From contig WPIO01000016.1 in the NCBI GenBank assembly GCA_009760855.2, forward strand, positions 4,735,001 to 4,799,000: a stretch of 64,000 bases of DNA, in the 5' to 3' direction. Source of the stretch: Cristatella mucedo. Lineage: Eukaryota; Bryozoa; Phylactolaemata; Cristatellidae. The first letter of the stretch is position 1. Each line of letters begins with the position of its first letter. The notes under the pieces were generated by a model. The model was not told the DNA's origin, searched no databases, and saw only the letters and a program-made list of their open reading frames with translations. A program made the position numbers and the translations under genes. Of the stretch, positions 10,701 to 23,330 are shown one piece after another.

Positions 10701-12134
10701 TTAAATGCACCCACGACTCCACAGCTTGCGTGCGGGGCCACTGCTTCATTCAGGATGCGGGATTCCGCTGAGCCACACAGGGCTTCATCCAGAAATGTGA
10801 CGTTTGTGCAAAGCAAAAGAAATGATTACTGTCTCTTACCTTTTAATTTGCCTTGTATTCACTTGTCGCTAGCCACCATTTGAGATTTAAGTGAATTTGA
10901 AGTTGATGCTCCAATGCTGTACAACTTTTTCGATGCTCCACTGTTTGGTGCTTTAAAAGTTTGAAAATACTTTTAAAACGTATTTATTAAAACAATGTGG
11001 GACAGCCAATCCACCTTCTCAAACTTTGAGATTCAATTTCATTTTAAAAATCCGTGATGGCGCCACCGCGGACTTAGTTATCTCTCTTCACAAGTTAGGC
11101 CACGTACTCACGCCGGCCAAGCCAATTGTGGCAGCTAGCAATCTTATGCTTATAAATTACAGCAGATTCATGAAAATTAATAGTCTCTCCTGTGCTTTCC
11201 AAGAGAAGTGAAGTTTACGAGTTTTTAGCCATCATAGCATCAGTCTAGGCCTGTGTTTCCTAGTTTTGCTTACAGGATGGCAATTATCGATGTCGCCGTG
11301 CACGTTGGTGCATTTCTTCCGACATTCACTAGGTGAAAGGAGTTAATCTCACGTTTTGTGCTGAGAAAGTGTAAGCCTGCAGGGTTGTTACGACGTACGA
11401 GCCTGCATATGCGTTGGACGTTGATTGCATACACAGCTGAGCCCTCAAATGCCATTCGGGTGGGTACCCATGGGCAGATATTGCTAAAGTACGCAGGTCC
11501 TGCCCATCCACGCCCACCAATAGCCCCAGACATTCGGTTGACTGACCGTTCATACCTCTACCCATACTCATACCCAGCTAGACGTGTTGCCAGAGAAGCT
11601 GTCTCGGATCATGTAGGCATTTAGATACCAGCTTGCTTCTTGTTCAGCTCAAGCTCGATCGTGGTAGCATCGACGTTCATCATGATTCGGAGATATTTGG
11701 AAATTTGGCTTAGAACTTTCAAAGCCTGTTGTCCCAATGCCGATCTGACGCTCGAATCTGGCATATACGACCGTAACTATGGCAAACACACCGTGCCACA
11801 CTCTGCATTTGAATAAAAAATAACTGAAAGCAGACTTGGGTGTTTAATCTTCTAAAGGCACTTAGTTCAGTTCCTTAAGTTTAATTTTATTGATGCAGGC
11901 CAATACTTTCCCACGTTCAACTATAATAACACTGACGCCATCGATCCCCACTTATGGGTATGGTTACTTACTTGCGTTTGGTAATAAACACCCAGTCGAG
12001 GGCTGTCGTACAGCCACCAAAAGAATCGGCGTTTTTACAATAAGCAGGCGTGAGAGCAATTTGATTAGCACAAGAGGATTTAGGTTTTTCGTGACATCAT
12101 CACTTGATAATTAGCAGACAAGACAGCTGCATGA
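10701..12134. other. No feature recognised
   Basis: AT-rich to mixed sequence. Short frames at 11270-11620 overlap on both strands and have no recognisable domain. Confidence 0.35.
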
Positions 12135-12435
12135 GCCTGCAGCCTTTGTTAGCGTCTAAACTACTCTCCTGCTGCCGACTATGGCACATCTTTTTCAGCG
12201 GTCCTGAGCTGCTACTTTTATGCTACTCACTACCTCAACTGCTCTCCTGACTCAGCTATGCTTCCCACTTTCTCTTTGTTGCGTGAGACGAAGTCTGTTG
12301 ACTACCGAATGCGTACCGGAAGCCGCTTAGGCTGTGAGTGCGCTATACAAAACTTTCAAGCGTAACACCCACATGGTATTTATGAATTTCTGGAGTTACA
12401 GACGGAGATACATAACATTACATTACGCAGGCCCT
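12135..12435 (+). mobile_element. LINE-B 3' end
   Basis: Matches the 3' ends at 57960-58235 and 61590-61850: words for TATGGCACATCTTTTTCAGC, CTACTCACTACCTCAACTGC, CGAAGTCTGTTG and CTGTGAGTGCGCTATA. It closes with GGAGTTACAGACGGAGATAC and a short (CATTA)n tail near 12410-12425. 5'-truncated; only a stub of coding sequence remains. Confidence 0.75.
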
Positions 12436-12539
12436 AGCACCGTTTCTATTAGCCTCCCCCCGCGATTAACCGGTTACGGTCACCACAGCGAATGGTCCAG
12501 GCTGTGCGTCGTTGAGGCTTACGAAGTATAAGCAATGCA

Positions 12540-13270
12540 TCAGCCCTGAGGCTCTCAGAACCAGTATTTTAGACTTGCATCAGCCTGCAGTTATTTAGGT
12601 AAGATTAGATCTAATCGCACAAATCTGCTGCTTCGTGGGAAAATGTGCAGTGCATGAATAAATGTTACTCAAAAACTTGGTTGAACAATGTAATATGGAA
12701 TCGTAAGAGTGCCTCCAAGCTACTGCCACAAGCTTAAAGTCTAACATACAGCATTGAAGCCAAAGTTAAATCATCCAATCCGAAATGAGCAACTACGCTT
12801 GTACTCATTTTTTGTTGATATTATATTTTTATTAGCCCCATCTGCGGCCTAAGAACTTATAAGTAACGTATAAAGCCTGGTTTAGATAGTGTGTCTTGCT
12901 TTCTATCTACTTGAGTCTTGTCTGATAATATGGTTTGTAGTAGTTAAGACAACAGTCTTGATAGAAGTCTTGCATCGTTATCGCTCCGCCCACTGAGCGT
13001 TCATTGGATACTTACAGCATTTCTCAACGCTAATGCAATTGCCGGTAGACTGCAACATGTCAGCCAAAGCTTTTACAAGTTGCGCTTCAAAATCTGGTAT
13101 TTGGACTTCGAGCACAAAGAGTTCCGTAACCATAGTCTGACATGGAATGCATTGATACCTTTACGAGTGAAATCGTAGCACATCCACGCCATTCCTGTCA
13201 AAGCAATGCCAAAGGCGTGGTATCAGGCGCAACGACGATTGGTCACTCGCTAAGTCTAGTGACCCCTGTG
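12540..13270. other. No feature recognised
   Basis: AT-rich sequence without a recognisable element, up to the MITE target site at 13271. Confidence 0.35.
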
Positions 13271-13278
13271 GTCTAGTT

Positions 13279-13677
13279 CAGAGGTCGGCAAACTCCAGCC
13301 TTTAGGCCAGGTCCGGCCTTGCTAGTGCTCCAGCCTGGCCTTGCGATCCCCGATGGTTATTTATTCATGGATCCACCGGCCTAAGTAAGTTGTGGTGGTT
13401 TTCTTCCCCTTCACTATAGAGGCACGTAGAATTACCGAATTGTATCCGAACTAGCGAGTTTTTGAGGCGCGAGCTGTCTCTTGGCCACTTTTTACTTTGA
13501 ACTAAGAGCTAACTGTTACTGTGCTATATTTTGCGTAACGCGTTTCGAAGTATGAAGTGGGCGTAGCCGCTACTAACTCTCGAGACCCAGTGGAGTTGGC
13601 CATGGCTTCTGGTGGCCTAGTGTGCCTTCTTGACCTCTTGAAATAGCCAAACCGTCCGAAACGTTTGCCCGCCTCTG
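13279..13677. mobile_element. hAT-type MITE with target-site duplication
   Basis: A 399-bp non-coding element. Left end CAGAGGTCGGCAAAC and right end (reverse complement) CAGAGGCGGGCAAAC form terminal inverted repeats that match at 13 of 15 bases. The element is flanked by GTCTAGTT (13271-13278) and GTCTAGCT (13678-13685), an 8-bp target duplication with one mismatch. The CAGNGGTCGGCAAAC-type end and the 8-bp duplication are typical of hAT transposons. No transposase frame is present, so it must have moved with help from another copy. Confidence 0.8.
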
Positions 13678-13689
13678 GTCTAGCTGATC

Positions 13690-14155
13690 ACTATCATCTT
13701 TGTCAAAGAGATAGATGGTATTTGTAAGTCTGTCTCTGAGGTGGGAATATCTCCTTTGAATCACATCTTCCCATGCGCTGCAAATCAAAGTCTAAACTAA
13801 AGGTCACTAATGACCTTAGCATGAGGTTCGTATCCCAACAATCAAAGAAAACAAACAGTCCTCTGGATTCACATTCCCACTGTCCTGCAACTAAGATGCA
13901 TTGATCTGCCGCTGCCATGAATGACAACTAATATCTTATATGTCATTACACTCATGCCATGTTATATCACCTTTCAAAAAGGGTTCAGTCAGGCCAAGAT
14001 ACAGGAAAGTAACACTCGACCAAGAGCACTTGAGAAACACCGACCCACACTCCATTCGACATTACTACAAAATACATAGGAACACTTTGTGGAAGACCAG
14101 CTGAACTATAATATAGAAACTTCAAACCCCACTAATAAATTCTAATCGGGCATTA
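13690..14155. other. No feature recognised
   Basis: Mixed sequence between the MITE and a LINE-A copy. Confidence 0.3.
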
Positions 14156-14159
14156 GAGC

Positions 14160-15430
14160 TAGTCAATCCATAGAGTTGAACTTGTACAAAGTGGATAAGA
14201 ACTCCTTAGTAATGACAAATTAGGTAGAGTATCACTGCTTGTTTTGTTCGATCTTTTGGCAGCATTTGAAAACATCGATCGCCTAGTCTTTCTCGAGCGC
14301 CTCACATCACAATCGGGCATCTGTGAATGCATTGCCATGGTCCAGGCCATAACTCACTGGGAGACTCAAAAGTTTTGATGTGAGTAAATTAAGACCATCT
14401 GAGGAACCTCTAAAATATGGGGTAATTCCGGGCTTTGTGCTCAAACCTATATTTTTTGACGGTTTATACTCCTATTGTCGATATGATTACCAAGCAAAAT
14501 ATAGGATTTAACTTCTTTGCGGATGACACTCAGTTGTGCCTTCGCTTTGTTCCGTACCAGCCCTCCAGCACGTGGAGTCCTCTCAACTCGTTTGCTGCAT
14601 GTGTTGATGACCTCCGCACGTGGATGGCAGCAAACTATATTACGTTAAATTATCATAAAATTAATTTATGAGTTATGGAAAACCAAGTCTGATTCAGAAC
14701 TTGGAAATTTGAACACTTACAGTCGGCTCTGCCAGCATATCCCTGTTAAATCTGCACGATATTTAGGTAATGTTCTAATGTCACTTTTCATTGAACGACA
14801 ACACAAGCTCCACAGTCGATTTATCCTACTTTCAGCTATAAAACGTAACTAAGAGTCGGGCTTGCTTAGACAGGAGACCGCATCCAAATTGGTAAGTGCA
14901 TTTGTTTAATCCCGTCTAGACTTCTGCAACACTGCTTGCTGGCCTACCAGCGTGAGCACACTCATGTTTCAGCTGCCAAAACATCTGCAGCTAGGGTGTT
15001 CTGTCTGGAGTGTCGAAGTTCCCACATCATACCACTTCTCACTGACATGCACACTATTCGAGTTCAGCAACGCATTGAAGTTAAGGATTTGTCTTTGTCA
15101 TTTACTTTTAGGTTTATAGGTCCACTCATAGGTAAAATCTATGTGATTATAGGAGGTCACAAGAGCCTAGTAACATGTGGCAGCATTTAGTGGGTCCTTG
15201 TGATTCTTTCTTTGTGCGATTATTCGTGGTGACGCTGTTGCGTACTGACACTAATCACACTTGCATGCTGAGCCTGTTCATGTCAACCCTTACCATGCTA
15301 TTCATGTTATTTATCAAGCATGATAGCACTTGCCATTTGCATGTGTTTCCTTTGAAGAGATTCCAAGCACATAGAAAGAGATTGAGTTCCCTGAGGGTAC
15401 TTTATTAGGTGCATTATTATTATCTTTATT
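14160..15430 (+). mobile_element. LINE-A copy with reverse transcriptase remnant
   Basis: Decayed non-LTR retrotransposon of the CR1/L2/Jockey group. Around 14250-14350 a broken frame matches the D-x-x-A-A-F-x-x-I-D region of the reverse transcriptase. At 14516-14527 the catalytic F-A-D-D is intact inside a 78-aa open piece (14435-14671) that ends with the L-R-T-W-M-A-A-N-Y motif. Several stops, frameshifts and deletions follow, then the 3' UTR words and the box AAAGAGATTGAGTTCCCTGA, ending in a (TTA)n tail near 15425. Not functional. Confidence 0.8.
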
Positions 15431-17715
15431 ATAACTTCTGAAGAAGGCTGTGAGTCCCTAATGGGTAAACGGCTCACATTTAGTAGCTTCATATCTTAGC
15501 ATAGTGTATAGATGCTACCTCTCAGCTCTGTACGATATCCACGCTCACGCTCTGCACATGCCAGGTTACCACTCTCAAGAATGTTCGCTGTAGTCTTCGT
15601 TATTTCCTGCGATTTTTGCCGGTCTTTGCTGGGCTCACCCAGGTTATGGCTCCTCTTAGCTGTGTGAGTGTCTGAGCTCTGTGCCAGACTATCTTATTAA
15701 GGAGATTCACTATGGAAATAGTTTCAATGCATTATACAAGATGGACATATCCTATTGGCTAGCGGCATATTTGGCGGTGCTTAATGGAAACTTTGTGGTT
15801 CTCGTATCGGCTACTCAGTACCTGCGTAAGCCCGTGCTTAGTCAGCCCAGTGCTTAACAATTCTATTAGAACGTATGCTGACCTCATTGTCAGCTTTTGA
15901 GCGATACATGTGGATTTACTCTGTAAATAGCAACCGAAATCATCTGTTTTGCTATTTTAGAGCCAACGCTCTACTAGCGACAAACTCATACTTCTTATCT
16001 GCCTAGGCTGCATCTCCAGTTGTTTTATCAGCAGTGCAACTCAGTTCCCCAGGTTCTCCGTGCTCCTTGTGCATTCGGCACACAGTTAAGTCTGCTTCTA
16101 ATCAGCATAGTGGTCTACCGCTGTCAACAGGATGGCATGCTAAGTGTCAGCTACCAACACTGGAAAGTATATGTTTACTTCTGTGCTGCTTTTAAAGCTA
16201 TACGCAAGCATTCCTACTCTACCGGTCAGCTTACAACTTTTAGGTGTGATAAGACGACCTCACCCTGAGGCATCTCAGAGCTCTACAGGTCTGGCACAAA
16301 TTAGTGCCTGATGCTTGATGAGGTTGTGAGCTGAAAGCTGTTTTCCTCACCAAGATGGTGTGACGAGGATGACGGCGGAGACTGTCCCGCCAAATGTCAT
16401 CAGAAAAGGAGTAAGAAATGTTTTAAAAGGCTGATCCTCTATATTGGTACTTTTTTAAATTTTAAGCAAGCTATAAAGCGTGCCCAGTTCACGTTGCCTC
16501 AACCATGCGGAAGTGATGAAGCAGTGTTAATTTATAGCTGGCCTAAGTTGTCGTAGAATCGACACTGCCAGTCAATTTTACTTCCATTCACGACCATCTC
16601 AGCAGGAACTACGTAATGCGAACAAGTTACCTCCAACCAGAGACGAGGCCAGGGCGGTTGGCAGGGGTTGCAGCTGCCACCCATTGCCTGGTGATTGGGA
16701 GCCGCGTCTGACAACCCATCGGGCCGCCAGCGGTCGCACTTTCATTAGGGTTGGCGACTTGGTGGTTCGCCAGGCTGCACTGGTAATTTCGGCTTCATTC
16801 CGGTCAATTTACGCTTGCACCAGGCGCTGGGTGAACACCCCAAACATCTTTTACCGGGAAACTCCGCTCACTGATCCAGACCCACCTTGCGAGCTCCAAT
16901 ATTGGCTTAGCCTCTGTCTCCAACCTAGTCCTATGACAAAAAGAAGTATCGGCGGATGCTACTGCTGGGGTGATAAAATGCAACTACAGCTGCAGTCTTG
17001 AGAGAAGTTAATGTCAAATCAAAGCATTAGCATTTTCCGAATTGACTCCGTGGATATCCATCATTAAGTTATTCTGTTTGAAGATTTGTTATTAACAGTG
17101 TCGGTTTAATATCGATCTAGTTAGGGCGACTAATCATAAAATAGAGACATGCAGCTGGAAATGTGAAGCTGGACTTGTAGAAGCGCTTCCACTTTCACGG
17201 CAGTCTCTACTGAAAAAGCCTCATCTATGCTGAGTTTGATGTAACACTCTAGATTGCACGTTGACGTTCACTGTGCCTCATGAATGTAGGGCAAAGTGAA
17301 AACTCGTACCGTTATAATATTTACGATCTGAAAGCCCGCGAGTGCTATATCCAGTGTAAGCGCACACACAGAGACATGCAAGAAAGGGATGGGGAAGAAA
17401 GTAAGAGATACGGTTGATGTAGGGGAATGTGAAAGCACGGATGACAGAGATCAGGGAGGAGCTAATAAAAAGAATAAGGACATAGGGATGACGCCGATGT
17501 CTTGCTTATGTAACCCTCCTGTCCTTGGATATGTAATGATTTGAGCAAGTGCGCAGTCCAAGGCATTCTCCTCAACCTACAATGAACACTATTTCAAGCT
17601 CTTTAAAACCATGTTTATTATAAGGAAAATATAACGGTAGGATTTCTATCTCTACTTCCCTTTATTTCCCCTTATTTTCCTTTTCAACTCATCCACTCTT
17701 GTTTCTTCCAAGGCA
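15431..17715. other. No feature recognised
   Basis: About 2.3 kb of mixed composition. Frames up to 105 aa (16684-17001) have no recognisable domain, signal peptide or compositional support. Confidence 0.35.
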
Positions 17716-17721
17716 CAACAT

Positions 17722-17850
17722 CTGTAATGGTTTGGGTGAGCAGCTACTACACGGGTAGGCAGGGGCCTGACATGTTTTGGCTAGCCGTTGACATTTTCCC
17801 CCTTAATGATAGGGATCTTAGGTTCAAGCCCCGCTGTCTTGGTCCCATAA
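17722..17850 (+). mobile_element. Possible tRNA-derived SINE head
   Basis: A GGTTCAAGCCCCGC word near 17821 fits a pol III B box, and an A box-like GTGAGCAGCTACTACACGGG lies upstream near 17735. The spacing of about 80 bases is longer than normal for a tRNA. A shared ATAATTCATTTATTTAG word at 18190 resembles the tail of the second SINE type at 9215. Tentative. Confidence 0.25.
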
Positions 17851-18758
17851 TAGACATCAATTTCTCCCAAGGCACAAAACAAGTGCCGTATATCCTGAAC
17901 ATTTCAGATGAGAGAGTGAAAGATCACATGACTGATTGCAATGAAATATCGTCAATTGTATGCGGCACATGCATCAGCTTTCCATTAGAAAGGTTTGGTA
18001 TTAAATTTATACAGTCCACAGGAATTTCTACCTCTCAGCTAGGGATGCCAATTGTTCCTGAAATACAGTGACTATTGGCAATGCCCTCAAACTACCTAGA
18101 TATAAAAGCTAATTTTAATGCACTGTTGCAGATCTATGAAAAATAGTAATTGCAATTGGCCAACGATATATAAACAGATATATACAAAAATATAATTCAT
18201 TTATTTAGGGCAATGCAGAGTTATGCATAGCTATCTGCAGAGCATGTGCTATGCAGACTCTGTTTATGGCCAAAGCACCTCCGCAAACATTTGTTGGCTG
18301 ATGTATTTATCTTTGCCTTGTACCATTTGTTAGCCACACGTGCTGCTATCGCAGCACGTAGCTAGTTAGCTAGTCGCTTAGCAACTGTAGGTCGATAGTA
18401 TACTAATATTTCTTTAAGTGTACTGCTCGTTAAAGTTTACCTTAAGACTCTGGAGTCACAATCACCATCGAAAAGCGTTCCTGAGGCTACGCGTCCTCTT
18501 ATTGCTATTACTTTCGCCGGACATTTTCACTGCGTTAGAGCATCGTCACGCCAGGCCTAGACCACCTACCTGTCATACCAATGCAGCTAAAGGGCAAAAA
18601 ACCCGAGCTAATGCCATCGGCCAAATAATTTTCTGATTAACATTTGTGGCATCTAAAGAAGCAGGTGCGGAATGCTTTTTAAGCTGCAAGTGTAATGCAA
18701 ACCACCCGATACGGGAAATGTCACATGGCGTCACGAAAGCTACTACTGCTACCGGGAC

Positions 18759-18794
18759 TGTGGCAGAATAACTGTAGCAGAATAACTGTGGCAG
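18759..18794. repeat. Short tandem repeat, about 15-bp unit
   Basis: Two and a half copies of a unit near GTGGCAGAATAACT in a row. Small, with no known function. Confidence 0.5.
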
Positions 18795-18952
18795 AAGTCT
18801 CGTGAGGCGTCTTTGCCTAATCACTGCTTCGTTCACGTCTTTATTGACTTTGTGAAGAACGTGCGGCAAGGTTTTGTTTTAGTTGAGTAGTACGTAGTTA
18901 AAAGTCAGTTTTATCTAACTTGCACTAAACAGTGAAAAGCATAAATCGTATC

Positions 18953-19000
18953 CACGAAAGAAACGTGCTATAGCTACCGCTGTAGCACGTCTCTTTCGTG
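18953..19000. other. Strong 21-bp stem hairpin
   Basis: Arms 18953-18973 and 18980-19000 are complementary at 19 of 21 positions around a 6-base loop (CTACCG). The stem contains CACGAAAG and ACGTGCTA. No T-run follows and no gene ends nearby. The loop is too short for a usual animal microRNA precursor, so I only report the structure. Confidence 0.7.
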
Positions 19001-19280
19001 CAGCACGAAGCTGACGAAGTAGCAAGTACAAGCAGCAGATACACATGTGATATTCTCCACCAAAGCAGCTTCTCCACTGAATGCAAAATCTGATGGAAAA
19101 TCATAGTCTACATTACTGATTCGGTGCACAATTTTCCGCAATAAATTTACTGTTATATAAGTGATATCACTGGCGTTTGACAAACATATAGGAATGAGAG
19201 ATTGAATGAGAATAGCCACCAAAACACGTTCCTTAAAAGAAGCTTAGATGAGTCGATGGAGAGAGATTATAAGTGGGGAC

Positions 19281-19285
<5 letters not shown>

Positions 19286-19372
<87 letters not shown>
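19286..19372. repeat. (GA)n microsatellite
   Basis: Pure GA dinucleotide run of about 86 bp, followed by impure GA-rich sequence to about 19435. The ORF across it (long Arg-Glu repeat) is an artefact. Confidence 0.95.
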
Positions 19373-19378
<6 letters not shown>

Positions 19379-20370
19379 AGAGTGAGAGAGATTAAGAGAA
19401 AAGAGAAAGGAAAAATGACTGAATGGGAGAGGAAGATTGAATTAAAACCCACAGATAAACCCGCAGGTGACGAGGTAAGAGGCAGTATACGGGACCACGT
19501 ACCAATTGAGGAGAAAGAAAAAACGGAAGTCAGATATGACTAAGGCAAGAAATAGAGGCGTGCAAAACTTATTTAAAGAGGAAAGAACGGAAAAAGTGCG
19601 ATAGAGTGTAACAGGCATTTGAACAATAGAATTAGCGTGCTCACTAGCAGGAGAAATAAAAAAGATTAGCTTATATATAACATATTTTATCCGGTCTCGG
19701 GATATTTGGAAGCTTGTGCCTCTTCTTAATAGCAAGCATCCACCCAATGCAGGTACATGAAATGACAGAACGTGACTGTTTCACACAAGATAGAGCAAGC
19801 GTGAGGGTGTACTTAATTGGTCGGTTAATTTACCTCCGAGTCCCAATTTCGTATATTGTTTGTATTCATTCGCGAACCCATTTGCACAGGGTGCCGGTGT
19901 AGACCAAATAGAACTGTGCAGCTAACTAAAGTAAACAGCAATTAGTCAAAAAGTGCTAAATGCCAAAGCTTTTGGGAGTGAATGTCAGCAAGACCGAAAC
20001 TGAGTAAAATAGAATGATGTTGCTAAGCTCCCAAAGTTTGCACCAACTTTCGGAGCAAAATTTTTGTACACAATATAGTGCTGGTAGTGGAAAGATTCAT
20101 TTCGGAAAAACAAGCTCCATAGTCTTCTAATGCAGGACGTCACGTAAATATCCTTTACAAATCATCTGTAGGCTTCGGATGCTCTTGAGCTCATTAAAAT
20201 TGCAATGTCTTTTTTACAGGAACTGATTAATGAGCTGAATCTCTTATCAATCTTATCGTATATTATCAATCTCTTATATTTTTGGCGTTACATCATGCTG
20301 CCAAAAAAGAAGCAACCCTGACACTCAATGTCACGTAAGGCATAACGCCATATCAGTCCTGCTAAAACAC

Positions 20371-20522
20371 TAGCTGCTTTAACTGAATCTATTTGTTAGG
20401 CGGTAGAAAAACTTTTAAGGCTTTCAGCTGCAGTAAAGGATCGCCCAACGATTGATTCGAACCAACATCAGAAACCGAGGTTGTGACGAGCATCCGCCTT
20501 ACCTATCGTGCCATCACGGCTC
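20371..20522 (-). mobile_element. SINE-1 copy
   Basis: Reverse orientation. TAGCTGCTTTAACTG at the tail side, a decayed middle, AAAGGATCGCCC, B box complement GATTCGAACC, then CATCCGCCTTACCTA and the head end CCATCACGGCTC. Full length but diverged. Confidence 0.7.
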
Positions 20523-20584
20523 AATAGCACCCAAGTGAGTCACGTTTACCCAAGCAACCACAAGTGTTGAAGGAAAGTACCTAG

Positions 20585-20655
20585 AATGTAACATGCCTGG
20601 AAAGAGATTGATTCTCCGAGGGCGCTCTAAAAAATATATGATGATTACTATTAGT
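20585..20655 (+). mobile_element. LINE-A terminal 3' fragment
   Basis: Only the last 70 bp of LINE-A: GGAAAGAGATTGATTCTCCG, AGGGCGCTCT, then an A/T tail. A very short 5'-truncated insertion or remnant. Confidence 0.55.
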
Positions 20656-20659
20656 GTCA

Positions 20660-21930
20660 AACAGCACAGTAACGGGATCTGAAATTTGCATATTTTGTTT
20701 TTCTACTGAGTCAAAACCCTTGTATCGATGATTTTAAAGTCAAGATTTTTTATTTTCGAAACTAAAAACTTTATTTTAATAACTTTAAGTAACTTAAGTT
20801 TTCTATGTTAGGGTGACGCTGGGTTTGCTGCTTGAAATTCAAACTGGTAGCCCACATTTACAAACTTCATTCTGTTCCGCCTGCCCACATGAGAACAAGC
20901 TTTTGCTTGTAGATACCTGCACTCAATGCATCCAATGACCCTCACGAAAACTCACGAGCCTATACTTAAAGCTGCGCTTAAAGCTGCACTTCAGCTATAC
21001 TTAAAGCAGGACTTTGGAAAAGGCCCCGATTGGAAAATTTGTTCTAATAGACATGAGCTCCACTATCAAAGACTTCTACGATTTTTGATTTAACATTGAT
21101 TTCTCACAGAGTTCTTCGTATCTCGTTTTCCCTAATCTCTATGCATCCTACGAGCAGTACAGGAACAGTGCCTTGCCGAGTACGGAGCGTACACCACGCA
21201 GATAGGTAAGTGATCCAATTTGTCATAGCAGCGAATTTTACAAAGGCCTTGGGCGCTTACTCAGCTAATTAGCGCAGAGATGGGAGGCGACCTAAACGTA
21301 ATGCTGGGGTTGCTAGTAACTCCAGGTTGCAAGTTAATTAGGGCACTCAGGTAAGGTCAAGCGAATTACCAGTCGCTTCTTGCTCGCCGGTAAGTCCTTG
21401 GCTTAAAGGTTGCCAAGCCAGGAAAAATATGGATCAGCTAAATGCTCATACCTCCAAATTTTAAGTAACCCCGCGGATTACAACTTTATCCGTTAATCAG
21501 CTGCAGTAAATTGCAATAGCCACGAACCGCATGGCTACCTCGTTGCTTGCCAAGTACCAAGTTCTTGTCATGCCAAGCCATTAGCTTTAGCATCTAGTGA
21601 TTTATTGGCACCAAATGCAGCTGGTTTAAAATATCTCTTGAATGGAGACTAGTCAATGATCGTGCTTAAGCCAATGTTGGGTGCCACAACTCCACAACTT
21701 AGAAAAGAAGACATTACCAAAGAGGAGAATGTAGTACGGACGGATCAACCGGAAGTTATCTTGGAGAGGGACAGTACTTACTACGTAAAAATTCTGTGGC
21801 TCTGGAACTCACTTATTAGCGTAGATAATAGTAATTAGAAGGTTTGCTAACGCATCTAACAAAAACTCTTAAATCTTATAACAGTCGCTCCATTCACTAC
21901 CGGATGAGTGGTGCTAAGAACAGAATATCC
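20660..21930. other. No feature recognised
   Basis: AT-rich sequence without a recognisable element. Confidence 0.35.
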
Positions 21931-21934
21931 ATCA

Positions 21935-22390
21935 ATGATGTCCTAATTAGGTGTGGTTTTAAGTTCCTTTTAAATGTGGTCAGGTCAGGGGATGATCTGA
22001 CGCAGGTCGGGAGGGAGTTCCAGGCTTTGGGAGCATATGAACTAAATGCACGGTCTCCAAAGGATTTGAGGTTTGTTCAAGGTATTTGTAGACTGTTTGA
22101 TTCCGAAAAGCGGGTGGTACGATGCTTGGCCTGACGTTAGAGTATATCGGAGAGATAAGCTGGAGCCATAGAATGAAGGGACCTAAAAGTGAGCGACAAA
22201 ACCTTGAAGTCAATCCGTTGCTTGACTGGTAGCCAGTGCAGGTCAGCGGGAAGTGAAGTAATGTGGCAAGTGCGACGCTCACGACAGACAAGCCTAGCTG
22301 CAGAGTTTTGCACCAGCTGCAATCGCCTGATCGCACATGCCGGTCGGCCAGTAAGCAGTGAGTTGCACAGCTACATCCATGACAACACTA
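21935..22390 (-). mobile_element. LINE-A ORF2 C-terminal part
   Basis: On the minus strand two overlapping frames (22322-22137 and 22336-21980) give the end of a LINE ORF2: R-L-V-C-R-E-R-R-T-C-H-I-T-S-L, L-H-W-L-P-V-K-Q-R-I-D-F-K, then L-H-S-M-A-P-A-Y-L-S-D. The motif order is typical of CR1/L2-type elements. A frameshift splits the reading frame near 22140, and the 3' tail is missing. Confidence 0.8.
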
Positions 22391-22455
22391 TTTCTGGAAA
22401 GCTCCCAAATTAGCACTTTTAATAATGCTTGCCAGCCTTCGCTCTCAGACATTTA

Positions 22456-22606
22456 TAATAATACTCGCTGATTTAACAGCCTCTTTTGCATTGCGACAGA
22501 AGAGCGTTGACGGCTTTCAACCCGCTTGCAGTGGCAATAACGGATAGCCCACCGCAGGATCCGAACCCATGACCTTGGGACCGAGATCATATACAGCCAC
22601 CGCCTT
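22456..22606 (-). mobile_element. SINE-1 copy
   Basis: Reverse orientation, with an ATAATAATACT tail at 22445-22456. Body GCTGATTTAACAGCC and TTGCATTGCGACAGAAGAG, then AGCCCACCGCAGGATCCGAA (B box complement region). The head stops at CACCGCCTT, so the 5' end is truncated. Confidence 0.75.
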
Positions 22607-22721
22607 TTCATTTTGATTGGTCAATATGTGTACATTTTTACGGGTCTAAAATCCTGTAAGTGTAGAATAACACATACGTATCCCTTAAAATACATCGCAG
22701 GTAGCCATCAAGGACGCAAAG

Positions 22722-23330
22722 CAGTGAAACCCCTCGTCGTCTAGTGGCTAGCTGCATTGAACTGGTACGGAAGCATCGGCTGAGGCAGCTGCATTTATTG
22801 ACCGCATTTCAGCAAAGACTACTTCTGACTTATTGATGATATAGCAAAACTAATAACAATTTTACAGCATTTAACTAGTCATATAAAAAATGTTGACACC
22901 GTGAATGTCACATGTCACAATAATAGGCTTGATGTCATTGCAAATTTTTACTCTAGCGTTCGGTACATCATCTATAACTTGCATAGTCAAGTGCATTATG
23001 AAGTGCATAGATAGAGACTCGGTTGTCTGATGGCGATATTCAAATTAATTAGTATTTTAGTCATAATAATAATTAATTGACCAGCCAAGATCACTCACCG
23101 GACGGAATTTCTACTAAGCTGGAATCTATGACGGGGCATGCTGAGGCCGGCGGTATACGCATTCGCCTTGCGTAGGCGCTGGGCTTGGGCAGGCGCTATG
23201 GGCCGGTGGCTTTGTGCAGGCGCCAGCACCAGCGCTGGGGCTGGTGCAGGTGTTGGTTCTGGCCCCTGCGCCTGCCGTGGCGCTTGCAACGTGAGAATAG
23301 TTTTTTCGCCGCCTGGGCTGTGACGACAAA
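22722..23330. repeat. Composite repeat: tRNA-like word plus GC-rich core (copy 3)
   Basis: CAGTGAAACCCCTCGTCGTC and TAGTGGCTAGCTGC (22722-22760) give the best A box-like form of this word. The GC-rich core follows later (23140-23290) and is made of GGCGCTGGG, GCAGGCGC and GGGGCTGGTGCAG words. It leaves frames open on both strands (101 aa minus, 61 aa plus), rich in Pro, Ala, Gly. No gene called. Confidence 0.4.
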
